This document shows, piece after piece, positions 1 through 6,225 of a stretch of DNA of 16,889 bases. Made by a program: the position numbers and the translations under genes. Under the pieces are notes generated by a model. That model searched no databases. It was not told where the DNA came from and saw only the letters and a list, made by a program, of their open reading frames with translations. The stretch lies in NCBI GenBank assembly GCA_043808565.1, contig JAZDEQ010000021.1, positions 1-16,889 on the forward strand, given 5' to 3'. The stretch is from UBA12403 sp043808565. GTDB taxonomy: Bacteria; Patescibacteriota; Patescibacteriia; UBA9934; GWF2-40-263. How positions within the stretch are numbered: position 1 is the first letter of the stretch; the number at the start of each line of letters is the position of its first letter.

Positions 1-166
1 TCGAGCTTCTCAAGAAAAAAACTCGTTTAAATCATTTTGCCTTAAAGTCCAAACTGTATCTTTGCGCTATCAGATCCAGTATGAATGAACTTACACGATT
101 GAGGCAAAGTCGTGGGTGGAGTGCGTAAGGTGAGTTATTAATTGTACCAACTGTACTTCTTGTCTA
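1..166. other. Upstream stretch with possible remnant of the next gene
   Basis: No intact gene is visible here. The frame of the downstream cysteine-rich gene stays open from a TGA at 131-133 and encodes two CxxC-like cysteine pairs just before its first ATG, matching the style of that protein. Above this TGA and another at 86-88 the frame is broken. An AAGGTGA stretch at 127-133 resembles a ribosome binding site but no start codon follows at a suitable distance. A decayed 5' part of the gene is the likeliest explanation. Confidence 0.35.
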
Positions 167-979
167 ATGGGCATTGATTCAACGGATAATTATGGCTGTA
201 TTGGTTTATATAATGCTCGAGAAAACGCTTTTGCCATTTCTATTCCCGGCGACAACAATTATCAAAGCGGCATGGTTGGTCAAACGGCAAATTCAAAATT
301 TTCTTCCACGCTCATTCGTTGTGATGATTTAGAGTATTCTTTCAATTGTTATGACTGTACCCACTGTTTTGGTTGTGTCGGTTTGTTTCATAAAAAGTTT
401 TGTCTTTTCAACAAACAATACGACGAGGTCGAATATTGGCAAAAGGTTGATGAGCTAAAATCCATTATGTTGGATCGCGGTGAATATGGCCGACCAATAC
501 CTTTGGCTTTTTCGTTTACGTATTTTCCCAATAGCGGTATTATGGTTTACCTAGCTGGCGAAGAGAAAGATTGGGAAACTACAACTTTGCCTAGATTTAA
601 TCCTTGGGACGATGGAGCTTATGGAGAAATGCGGCTTGATGCTTCAAACATCAGATCGGTTAGTGAACTGCCTGATTCGATAGATAGTTTAACCGATGAT
701 TGGCTAGGCGTACCGATTCTTGATCCAGAAGCTAAACGGCCGTTTGCCATTCTTAAATCAGAGGCAGAATTTTATCATCAACATCATATTGCTCCGCCGT
801 CACAACATTTTACAGCTAGAATTTTTAATTTAATGAGGTCGTCAAATTCACTTTTTACCGAGCCGGTAAAATGTCAGAAGTGTACCAAATCAATTCAAGC
901 TAGTCTTAATCCAAAGTTTAAAGAAAGAAAAGTTTTTTGTTCTGATTGTTATCTTAAATATCTTGAAGAAAATAACTAA
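167..979 (+). CDS. Cysteine-rich zinc-ribbon-like protein, probably N-terminally truncated
   Basis: The 270-residue product has a cysteine cluster near residues 60-80 (CYDCTHCFGCVGL) and a C-terminal CxxC...CxxC knuckle (CQKC ... CSDC), which together suggest structural zinc binding. The middle part (about 85-215) is rich in aromatic residues and prolines and shows no catalytic motif I can name. It resembles a family of multi-CxxC proteins common in CPR genomes whose function is unknown; I recall the family only loosely. The ATG at 167 has no ribosome binding site. In-frame cysteine pairs lie upstream of it before a stop at 131-133, so the true protein was probably longer and this copy is shortened or broken. 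No signal peptide or membrane segment is visible. Confidence 0.5.
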   Translation: MGIDSTDNYGCIGLYNARENAFAISIPGDNNYQSGMVGQTANSKFSSTLIRCDDLEYSFNCYDCTHCFGCVGLFHKKFCLFNKQYDEVEYWQKVDELKSIMLDRGEYGRPIPLAFSFTYFPNSGIMVYLAGEEKDWETTTLPRFNPWDDGAYGEMRLDASNIRSVSELPDSIDSLTDDWLGVPILDPEAKRPFAILKSEAEFYHQHHIAPPSQHFTARIFNLMRSSNSLFTEPVKCQKCTKSIQASLNPKFKERKVFCSDCYLKYLEENN

Positions 980-985
980 AAGGTA

Positions 986-1081
986 CAAGGGGTTAAAGGG
1001 GTGAAAGGGGTTTCAGAGAACTATAAATTTTATAAATTCCCTTAAACCCTTTCCGCCCCTTAATACCCTTTAACCCCTTTC
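986..1081. repeat. Imperfect palindrome of GGGGTTAAA-type repeats
   Basis: The left arm carries AAGGGGTTAAAGGG (987-1000) and GAAAGGGGTTT; the right arm carries the complements AAACCCTTTCC and CCCTTTAACCCCTT (1066-1079). The arms enclose an AT-rich centre. The hairpin fills the whole spacer between the cysteine-rich gene and the peptidase start at 1098. It lacks a terminal T-run, so it is a poor terminator candidate and is better read as a repeat. Confidence 0.7.
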
Positions 1082-1097
1082 ATAACCTCCCCAATCT

Positions 1098-2453
1098 ATG
1101 CCCGAAACCAATAAATTAAAAAATGGCCTGCGGACGATTTTGGTGCCTTTTCCAGGCACCGAAGCCGTGACGGTTTTGGTCATGATCAAAGTCGGCTCGC
1201 GTTACGAAACACCAGAATTATCTGGCGCCTCGCATTTTATTGAGCACATGATGTTTAAGGGCACCAAACGCCGACCAACCACTTTGGATATTAGTAAAGA
1301 GCTTGATTCGGTGGGTGCTTCCTATAACGCTTTTACTAGCAAAGGTTACACCGGCTATTATGCCAAAGTGCCGGCCGAACATTTTTCTTTAGCCGTCGAC
1401 CTTTTGCACGACATGATTTTTCATTCCAAATACGCGCCAGCTGAAATGGCTCGCGAACGCAAAGTGATTATTGAAGAAATCAACATGTATGAAGATAATC
1501 CGTCGATGTATATCGAAGACTTGTTAGAAATGAAATTATTGGCTGGCAGTCCGCTCGGTTGGAGCATTGCTGGCACCCGCAAAACCATGACTGACATGAA
1601 GCGTTCGGCAGTGATAGATTTTCGAGATAAATATTACCAACCTTCGCGTTTGGTGGTCGCGGCCGCGGGTAAACTGTCGGGTGAGGCGGAGAAGATTATT
1701 AAAGCGAAGTTTGGTCAAGCCCTCACCCCCGCCGTTGCCGGGCTATGGCGGGCGCGGCCTAACCCCTCTCCCCGGGGGCGAGGGGAAAAGGGAGTCGGAG
1801 AGAGTGAAGAGGGATTGAACAACTTTGTTCCGTACAAAAACACCGGCTGTGCTTGTTGTTGGCCCAAGGTGATAACTCAGTTTAAAGATACTCAACAAGT
1901 CCAATTAGCCATGGGCTTTATTTCGCCAGGGTTGAATGATGAAAAAAATGATTTAGTAGCCGATATTTTGGGGACGATTCTTGGTGGCACTATGAGCTCG
2001 CGGCTTTTTATTGCCATTCGTGAACGTAAAGGTTTGGCTTATTCCATCAAGGCCGGGCAGGGAGCTTACGAAGACGTGGGAACTTTTGTAATTCGAGCTG
2101 GCTTGGATAAGTCGCGTTTGCCCATGGCCGCCAAAGTTATTTTTTCTGAATTGAAAAAGGTTAAAAAAAGTGGGGTAACCCCAGCTGAGTTAAATTTGGC
2201 TAAAAATAATTTGATTGGCAGTTTAAAATTAAGTTTGGAAGATTCTTCGAGTCAGGCCAATTATTATGCCCACCAAGAATTGCTTTTAAATAAAATTGAA
2301 TCACCCGAGGCGCTTTGCCGGCGGATTCAAAAAGTTTCGACCAAAGAAATTCAGGCCATGGCTAACAAAATTTTAGGTGAAGAAAATATGACCGTGGCTG
2401 GCATTGGACCGTTTAAAACGGATAAAGATTTATTAAAAGAAATTGGATTGTAA
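1098..2453 (+). CDS. M16 family zinc metallopeptidase (insulinase/processing peptidase type)
   Basis: This 451-residue protein has the inverted zinc motif HxxEH of the M16 family as HFIEH (His46, Glu49 as catalytic base, His50). The third ligand is a glutamate in ERKVIIEE near residue 127, at the usual distance of about 77. The C-terminal half has the second M16 domain with the RERKGLAYS motif. No signal peptide is evident. Bacterial relatives degrade peptides or act like the mitochondrial processing peptidase beta subunit. Residues about 209-258 are not part of the normal fold: the DNA there is a GC-rich palindromic repeat translated in frame, giving a basic Gly/Arg/Pro segment and a CACC cluster. 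The insertion falls in the linker after the first domain, so the enzyme may remain active. The ATG has no SD, like most genes here. Confidence 0.9.
   Translation: MPETNKLKNGLRTILVPFPGTEAVTVLVMIKVGSRYETPELSGASHFIEHMMFKGTKRRPTTLDISKELDSVGASYNAFTSKGYTGYYAKVPAEHFSLAVDLLHDMIFHSKYAPAEMARERKVIIEEINMYEDNPSMYIEDLLEMKLLAGSPLGWSIAGTRKTMTDMKRSAVIDFRDKYYQPSRLVVAAAGKLSGEAEKIIKAKFGQALTPAVAGLWRARPNPSPRGRGEKGVGESEEGLNNFVPYKNTGCACCWPKVITQFKDTQQVQLAMGFISPGLNDEKNDLVADILGTILGGTMSSRLFIAIRERKGLAYSIKAGQGAYEDVGTFVIRAGLDKSRLPMAAKVIFSELKKVKKSGVTPAELNLAKNNLIGSLKLSLEDSSSQANYYAHQELLLNKIESPEALCRRIQKVSTKEIQAMANKILGEENMTVAGIGPFKTDKDLLKEIGL
1722..1822. repeat. GC-rich palindromic element inserted in frame in the M16 gene
   Basis: The segment begins with CCGCCGTTGCCGGGC and ends that block with ATGGCGGG, the CCGCC..GGCGG repeat also found near 4517-4541, 6290-6425 and 12811-12836. 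This is nested in a second motif, CCTAACCCCTCTCCCC followed by GGGGGCGAGGGG, a cousin of the element at 7867-7910. The composition is much richer in GC than the gene around it, and the reading frame is preserved across it. Confidence 0.75.
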
Positions 2454-2457
2454 TTTT

Positions 2458-2566
2458 GTTACGAATCACGAATCTTGCCGAAATCACGAATCAACGAATA
2501 ATCAACGAATATTCGTGACCAATTTGTGGATTCGTGATTTTGTCCAATAATTCGTTGATTCGTAAC
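2458..2566. repeat. Palindromic ACGAAT-repeat element ending 3 bp before tpiA
   Basis: The ends are perfect inverted repeats, GTTACGAATCA (2458-2468) and TGATTCGTAAC (2556-2566). The interior is made of degenerate CACGAAT / ATTCGTG units that also pair across the centre. It occupies the full spacer between the M16 gene and tpiA. Similar GTTAC-ended elements occur at 9641, 14871-15012 and, as half copies, at 5071 and 16749. Confidence 0.75.
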
Positions 2567-2569
2567 CAT

Positions 2570-3274
2570 ATGAAAAAAATAATCATTGCCAACTGGAAAA
2601 TGTTTCTCAGCCTCAAGGAATCAGTAGTTTTAGCTAAACAAATTACTAAACTAAAAACCAAAAATGAAATTGTGGTTTGTCCAGCATTTATTAGTTTGGT
2701 TGAGGTTAAAAAAACCTTGGGAAAAGCCAAAAAAATTGGCGCGCAAAATGTTGCCTGGCAAGCGGGCGGTGCCTTGACCGGCGAGGTTTCGGCAGGTATG
2801 CTAGCCGAAGTTGGCTGTCAGTATGTAATTATTGGTCATTCGGAACGGCGAATTTTTGCCAATGAAGGCGACTTAGTGATTAGAGAAAAATTAAAACTAG
2901 CCGCAGCTTACGGTTTAACGCCAATTTTGTGTGTTGGCGAAACTGCTTTAGAAAGACAAACTCAGCAAACTAAAAAAGTTTTAAAAAAACAGTTGGCGGT
3001 TCTTAATAATTTGTCTTTCAAAAAATTAATTGTCGCTTACGAGCCAGTCTGGGCCATTGGTACCAATCAAATTCCCACAGTTAAAGAAATTTCTTTGGCT
3101 CACCAACTAATTAATGAAACAGCCAGCCCTGTCGCCAAAAAAGTTTCAGTTGTTTACGGCGGGAGTGTTGATGAAAATAATTTAAAAGAAATTCTGGCTG
3201 TCCCAGAAGTGGCTGGAGTTCTGGTTGGTCGAGCGAGTACCAAAGTTTCTTTTTGGAAAAAATGTAATTTTTAA
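2570..3274 (+). CDS. tpiA: Triosephosphate isomerase
   Basis: The enzyme interconverts dihydroxyacetone phosphate and glyceraldehyde 3-phosphate in cytosolic glycolysis. Visible hallmarks are the N-terminal ANWKM (Asn8 and catalytic Lys10), IGHSERR with the electrophilic His90, AYEPVWAIGT with the catalytic base Glu158 and the flexible loop 6, and the phosphate-binding YGGSV near 196-200 with VGRAS at 219-223. At 234 residues it is slightly shorter than the usual 245-255. The start at 2570 gives the canonical KKIIIANWKM N-terminus; an upstream in-frame ATG at 2534 lies inside the palindromic repeat and is rejected. The next gene begins 2 bp after the stop, so the two are probably cotranscribed. 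Confidence 0.95.
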   Translation: MKKIIIANWKMFLSLKESVVLAKQITKLKTKNEIVVCPAFISLVEVKKTLGKAKKIGAQNVAWQAGGALTGEVSAGMLAEVGCQYVIIGHSERRIFANEGDLVIREKLKLAAAYGLTPILCVGETALERQTQQTKKVLKKQLAVLNNLSFKKLIVAYEPVWAIGTNQIPTVKEISLAHQLINETASPVAKKVSVVYGGSVDENNLKEILAVPEVAGVLVGRASTKVSFWKKCNF

Positions 3275-3276
3275 AT

Positions 3277-4077
3277 ATGTTTAGGTGGTTAATTCCAACT
3301 TTTTTTCTGGTTATTAGTTTAGGGGTTATTGGTTTTATTCTTTGGCGCAAGCGACCACAGCTCAGTCTTTTAAATATCGCCGCTTTACCTGAAGAAAAAG
3401 CCAAACAAGTTAAAGATCTTTTATTACAAAAGCGTTTAGAAAGAGTCATGAAAAAAAGATTCAACTTTTTTTTGCGGTTTTTTTCTTTGAGTTGGCAAGT
3501 GGCGACTCGCGGGGGTCGGCGTTTGGTGCAAAAAGTTTACGCGGTTGAACAGCAATATCGAAAAATGCAAAAAAGTCCTGGTTCAGAAAATCTTGATACC
3601 GAAGCTATTCGTCGAGTTATGGACGAAGCCGCTGATTTGGTTAAAAAAGAAGAGTATTTTCAGGCAGAAAAAAAGTACATTGAGATTTTGAGTCAGTTGC
3701 CTAAGTATGTTAAAGCTTATGAAGCTTTAGGTAATCTTTATATTCTTGATCGAAAATACAACCAAGCGCGCGAGACTTTTGGTTTTGCTTTAAAGTTAAA
3801 GTCTGATGATGCCAGTCTTCATACTGCTCTCGGCGAATTAGAAGCCAAAGAAAATAATCCAGCCGCGGCTTTGGCGGAATTTTCTAAAGCCATTGAAATT
3901 CGACCTAACAATCCTCGCTATTTAGATTTTTTTATTGAAGCCGCTTTAAATGTTAAAAATATTCCCGAAGCTAAACGCGGTTTAACTCGGCTTAAGGAAG
4001 TTAACCCGGAAAATCAAAAAATTGTTGATTTTGAAGAGAGAATTAGTCAGTTAGAACAACCGTTTGTCACAGTCTAG
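3277..4077 (+). CDS. Membrane-anchored TPR protein
   Basis: The 266-residue protein starts with a single transmembrane helix (about residues 4-23, WLIPTFFLVISLGVIGFIL) followed by a basic stretch, so the rest is likely cytoplasmic. Residues about 110-255 form tetratricopeptide repeats: the helical pairs include AEKKYIEILSQLPKYVKAYE, ARETFGFALKLKSDDASLH and ALAEFSKAIEIRPNNPRYL, with the typical A, Y/F and P spacing. TPRs mediate protein-protein contacts; partner and pathway cannot be told. It lies 2 bp after tpiA, an arrangement that speaks for cotranscription, not for shared function. No SD is visible. Confidence 0.8.
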   Translation: MFRWLIPTFFLVISLGVIGFILWRKRPQLSLLNIAALPEEKAKQVKDLLLQKRLERVMKKRFNFFLRFFSLSWQVATRGGRRLVQKVYAVEQQYRKMQKSPGSENLDTEAIRRVMDEAADLVKKEEYFQAEKKYIEILSQLPKYVKAYEALGNLYILDRKYNQARETFGFALKLKSDDASLHTALGELEAKENNPAAALAEFSKAIEIRPNNPRYLDFFIEAALNVKNIPEAKRGLTRLKEVNPENQKIVDFEERISQLEQPFVTV

Positions 4078-4204
4078 TTTTATCGACAGTTAACCCTTTA
4101 CAGAAAAAGCAAAAAAAGTTATTATTCTGACGCTTCTTTTATTAAAAAGTTAGTATAAAACATTTTGGAATTTGGTATTTGAAGTTTGGAATTTCCAGTA
4201 AATT
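4078..4204 (+). promoter_or_regulatory. Spacer with a possible tRNA-operon promoter
   Basis: A TATAAA box at 4154-4159 (TAGTAT in the overlapping register) may be a -10 element for the tRNA cluster, but the -35 candidates (CTGACG at 4127) are weak. The remainder includes a TTGGAATTT-type inverted repeat (about 4164-4198) directly before tRNA-Tyr. No gene is seen. Confidence 0.3.
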
Positions 4205-4290
4205 GGGCAGGTTGCAGAGCGGTCAAATGCTCGAGACTGTAAATCTCGCGGCTCACGCCTTCGCTGGTTCGAATCCAGCCCTGCCCACCA
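4205..4290 (+). tRNA. tRNA-Tyr (anticodon GTA)
   Basis: The acceptor stem GGGCAGG pairs with CCTGCCC, followed by A73 and an encoded CCA at 4288-4290. The anticodon stem CGAGA/TCTCG encloses CTGTAAA with GTA at 4239-4241. A long variable arm (class II) and the T arm CTGGTTCGAATCCAG are present, as expected of bacterial tRNA-Tyr. Confidence 0.95.
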
Positions 4291-4328
4291 TTCGACTACA
4301 GCTGTAGTGTTTACAGATGTAGTCGAAT
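4290..4328. repeat. Hairpin directly after tRNA-Tyr
   Basis: An 11-bp perfect inverted repeat, ATTCGACTACA (4290-4300) and TGTAGTCGAAT (4318-4328), begins on the last base of the tRNA CCA. There is no T-run after it, so it may be a processing or stability hairpin in the tRNA operon transcript, not a terminator. A second, weaker CCCGAG/CTCGAGGG pairing follows. Confidence 0.6.
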
Positions 4329-4396
4329 GTCCCGAGGCCTCTCGAGGGGCATAATGTTTGCGCTTACACAACCGCTCATGGCATGCCATAAAAAAT

Positions 4397-4471
4397 GCCG
4401 AAATAGCTCAGGGGTAGAGCAACGGTTTTGTAAACCGTAGGTCGTGGGTTCGAATCCCTCTTTCGGCTCCA
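4397..4471 (+). tRNA. tRNA-Thr (anticodon TGT)
   Basis: The acceptor stem GCCGAAA pairs with TTTCGGC, followed by T73 and an encoded CCA (4469-4471). The anticodon stem ACGGT/ACCGT encloses TTTGTAA with TGT at 4429-4431. D arm GCTCAGGGGTAGAGC and T arm GGGTTCGAATCCC are canonical. Confidence 0.95.
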
Positions 4472-4490
4472 TTTTGTACCACTGTTCTGA

Positions 4491-4582
4491 GGCAACGGTT
4501 TTGCCACGCCACGTGGTCCGCCATAGCCCGGCGACGGCGGATAAACCGTAGGTCGTCGGTTCGATACCGACCACCGGCTCCA
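4491..4582 (+). pseudogene. Broken tRNA-Thr-like gene with a palindrome in the anticodon loop
   Basis: Bases 4492-4503 and 4542-4556 match the anticodon arm of tRNA-Thr(TGT) exactly, but a 38-bp GC-rich palindrome (4504-4541) sits between the G and the last T of the anticodon TGT. A sound T arm (GTCGGTTCGATACCGAC), an acceptor 3' strand CACCGGC and an encoded CCA follow. The matching 5' acceptor strand and most of the D arm are absent upstream, so no cloverleaf can form. I read it as a pseudogene, not an intron-bearing tRNA. Confidence 0.75.
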
Positions 4583-4638
4583 TCCCACTTCGCCCTGTTG
4601 GACAGGGCTATGTTGGGGATTGTCGCCTAAGTTAATTT
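4573..4638 (+). repeat. Direct repeat, copy 1, downstream of the tRNA remnant
   Basis: This segment covers a tRNA acceptor 3' end, CCA, and a following hairpin (GCCCTGT/ACAGGGC nested in ATCCCAC/GTTGGGGAT). It is nearly identical to the segment 160 bp downstream at 4733-4798, which follows tRNA-Thr(GGT). A local duplication of a tRNA 3' half plus its trailer explains both. Confidence 0.8.
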
Positions 4639-4666
4639 GTCATTAAATAATTTGAAATTATAACAC

Positions 4667-4742
4667 GCCGTTGTAGCTCAGGTGGTAGAGCGCATCCATG
4701 GTAAGGATGAGGTCATCGGTTCAATCCCGATCAACGGCTCCA
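4667..4742 (+). tRNA. tRNA-Thr (anticodon GGT)
   Basis: The acceptor stem GCCGTTG pairs with CAACGGC, followed by T73 and an encoded CCA (4740-4742). The anticodon stem CATCC/GGATG encloses ATGGTAA with GGT at 4700-4702. D and T arms are canonical. Together with the TGT isoacceptor it serves the threonine codons. Confidence 0.95.
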
Positions 4743-4798
4743 TCCCACTTCGCCCTGTCGGACAGGGCTACGTTGGGGATTGTCGCCTAAGTGAATTT
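4733..4798 (+). repeat. Direct repeat, copy 2, downstream of tRNA-Thr(GGT)
   Basis: This is the second copy of the tRNA 3' end plus trailer hairpin described at 4573-4638. It differs by a few substitutions, including compensatory-looking changes around the GCCCTGTCGGACAGGGC hairpin loop. Confidence 0.8.
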
Positions 4799-4807
4799 TA
4801 ACGAATA

Positions 4808-4836
4808 TTGACAATTTTAGCCTTTTGTAGTAAATT
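4808..4836 (+). promoter_or_regulatory. Sigma-70-type promoter of rpmG
   Basis: A perfect -35 TTGACA (4808-4813) is separated by 17 bp from a -10-like TAAATT (4831-4836), about 70 bp before the L33 start. The transcript leader would contain the AATTTCGAAATT palindrome at 4873-4895. Confidence 0.65.
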
Positions 4837-4907
4837 TTGCCCATTAAAGAATTAATTCAGAATTTTTAGAATTTCGAATTTCGAAATTCGAATTTCCTAT
4901 CAAAGTT

Positions 4908-5063
4908 ATGCCTCAAGATTATCGTGTAAAATTAGAATGTACCGAATGCAAGCGCGTCGGTTACAATAGCCATAAAAATAAAAAGACTTTAAAGGATCGT
5001 TTGGAATTATCCAAATTTTGTAAATGGTGCAAAAAGCACACACCGCATAAGGAAACCAAATAA
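4908..5063 (+). CDS. rpmG: 50S ribosomal protein L33
   Basis: This 51-residue protein binds the large ribosomal subunit near the E site. It begins PQDYRVKLECTECKRVGY and ends with KFCKWCKKHTPHKETK. The two CxxC pairs (Cys11/Cys14 and Cys38/Cys41) make it the zinc-binding (C+) type of L33, and the length matches the family. It has its own promoter at 4808 and a terminator at 5130. The gene lies after the tRNA cluster; secE and nusG, frequent neighbours elsewhere, do not follow. The start lacks an SD. Confidence 0.95.
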   Translation: MPQDYRVKLECTECKRVGYNSHKNKKTLKDRLELSKFCKWCKKHTPHKETK

Positions 5064-5070
5064 GGTTGAA

Positions 5071-5107
5071 ATGTTACGAATTACGAAAAGTGCCGAATAT
5101 ACGAATT
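5071..5107. repeat. 37-bp dispersed repeat, copy 1
   Basis: These 37 bases are identical to 16749-16785. The copy begins ATGTTACGAATTACG and belongs to the GTTACGAAT family. Here it lies 7 bp after the L33 stop codon; the other copy starts directly after the stop codon of the Wzz-like gene. Confidence 0.85.
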
Positions 5108-5129
5108 ACGAATTTGAATTTAATTAAAA

Positions 5130-5157
5130 GAGCAGGGTAATAGCCCTGTCTTTTTTG
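5130..5157 (+). terminator. Intrinsic terminator after rpmG
   Basis: AGCAGGG and GCCCTGT flank the short loop TAATA and are followed by a T-rich run CTTTTTTG. An A-rich tract precedes the stem, so it may also stop transcription arriving from the minus-strand island. Confidence 0.8.
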
Positions 5158-5201
5158 TTCCCTCCAAATCCCTCCACAGCTCGCCTCGAGCGATGGGGGA
5201 T

Positions 5202-5240
5202 AAAAAACAGCACACCCCCCGTCACAGATGTGACGAGGGG
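5202..5240 (-). terminator. Probable terminator of the GC-rich gene 5268-6020
   Basis: On the minus strand a hairpin of CCCCTCGTCAC and GTGACGGGGG with an ATCT loop follows the stop codon of the GC-rich gene. A GTGTGCTG stretch and a run of six Ts (complement of 5202-5207) come next. The gap between stem and T-run makes it imperfect. Confidence 0.5.
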
Positions 5241-5267
5241 CGAGGACGAGCGGTCGAGAAGCGACCG

Positions 5268-6020
5268 CTAGGGAGGCGTGGTCGGTGCGGAATCGGCGAA
5301 GTTGACCGTAATCGGTCCGTTCAGACTGATCGCCGGAGCCGGAGGGGCGATGGCCGTGGGAGCGGCGATTCCGGCCGGCGGCGCGCCGGCGTGCGGGTCG
5401 TACCGGTCGTTCCACCAGATTAGGAAAAACAGCAAGGCACCAATGATGGCCGCCCACACGGCCGGATGCAGACCTTTGGCCGGCGGCGGCTGGGGAGCCG
5501 GGGCGGCCGGTGGCGCGGGTTGGGGCGGGAGGTTGATGATGATGGACGGTGGCGGTGGCGCTACCGGCGACGGGGCAGGTGCCTGGGGCGCTGCCAGTGC
5601 CGGGGCGGCCGCTACTGCCGGGCCGTACATTGACCCACCGGCTCCGATAGTTACATGTATGATCGTCTGGGGTGGCGCGGGTGGCGGGGGCGCGGCGGCC
5701 GCGACCTGGAAGTCGGTTTCGACCACCAGGGTGTTGACCGGCGGTCCGACCCGGTCGACGACTTTGACCATGACCGTTCCGGCCACGCTTGGCGTGACCG
5801 TGATGTCGAAGTCGATGGCGGCGGCGACCGCACCTGCTGCGAGAGCCGGCACGGTGATCGGCGGCGAGGTGACCGTGGCGTTGGCTGGCGGGTCAGCCTC
5901 GATTTGCAGGCTTTTTCCGGCCAGCCGGGCGGCTTCGACATCATCAAGCATTAGCTTGACGATGATTGGAGTTCCGACTTGGAAAGAGGCGATTCCTTGG
6001 ACGACCAAGATAGCGGGCAT
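5268..6020 (-). CDS. Unrecognised GC-rich protein: beta-rich N-terminal domain, Pro/Ala linker, one membrane helix
   Basis: I do not recognise this 250-residue protein. Residues 1-107 alternate hydrophobic and polar residues in the manner of an Ig-like beta sandwich (VTSPPITVPAL, VETDFQV). Residues about 108-185 are a low-complexity Pro/Ala linker. Residues about 187-205 form one hydrophobic helix (AVWAAIIGALLFFLIWW), followed by a short Pro/Ala-rich tail. No signal peptide is seen, so topology is unclear. Start choice is firm: AGGAG lies 6 bp before the ATG, and a TTGACT-N17-TACCCT promoter lies about 50 bp upstream. Third codon positions are nearly all G or C, quite unlike the AT-rich neighbours. 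The opposite strand also has long open frames, as expected of GC-rich coding DNA; signals favour the minus strand. Transfer or unusual selection is possible. Confidence 0.7.
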   Translation of the reverse strand: MPAILVVQGIASFQVGTPIIVKLMLDDVEAARLAGKSLQIEADPPANATVTSPPITVPALAAGAVAAAIDFDITVTPSVAGTVMVKVVDRVGPPVNTLVVETDFQVAAAAPPPPAPPQTIIHVTIGAGGSMYGPAVAAAPALAAPQAPAPSPVAPPPPSIIINLPPQPAPPAAPAPQPPPAKGLHPAVWAAIIGALLFFLIWWNDRYDPHAGAPPAGIAAPTAIAPPAPAISLNGPITVNFADSAPTTPP

Positions 6021-6047
6021 GGGTTTCTCCTGTTGCGGGTTGCGCAG

Positions 6048-6097
6048 GTTCGAGGACTCGAACCGGGTAGGGTACCATACTTTTGGCCAGAAGTCAA
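6048..6097 (-). promoter_or_regulatory. Promoter and 5' UTR hairpin of the GC-rich gene 5268-6020
   Basis: On the minus strand TTGACT (6097-6092) and TACCCT (6074-6069) are 17 bp apart. The start of the transcript would fold into GGTTCGA/TCGAACC (6048-6065) before the AGGAG ribosome binding site at about 6031. Confidence 0.6.
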
Positions 6098-6197
6098 GGG
6101 GGTATTTGGGTTTTTGTGGGGTTTTATTGGGGATTTTTTGAAGTTGGAGGGTTAAGGGAGGTTAATTGGGAGTTAATGGGGTTTGTGGGAAAAACCA

Positions 6198-6225
6198 AAC
6201 CCCGCCTCTCGCGAGAGGCGGGGTT
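6198..6225 (-). terminator. Hairpin terminator of RNA unit C
   Basis: A 13-bp perfect stem, AACCCCGCCTCTC and its complement, encloses two bases and is followed on the minus strand by TTGGTTTTT. The same hairpin ends units A (8073-8100) and B (8477-8503). Confidence 0.75.

Noticed and set aside
4491..4582. An intron-containing tRNA-Thr
   Set aside because: The 38-bp insert is a dispersed palindrome, far too short for a group I intron, and the 5' acceptor strand needed for a mature tRNA is missing.
4150..4588. Minus-strand open frames with GLDSNQRR and SNPRPTVY-like peptides
   Set aside because: They are antisense to tRNA-Tyr, tRNA-Thr and the tRNA remnant; such peptides are a well-known annotation artefact of tRNA genes.
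5278..6141. Long plus-strand open frame opposite the GC-rich gene (287 codons)
   Set aside because: It lacks a ribosome binding site and promoter and is Gly/Ala-rich in the manner of antisense GC-rich DNA; the minus-strand frame has SD, promoter, terminator and a sensible membrane helix.
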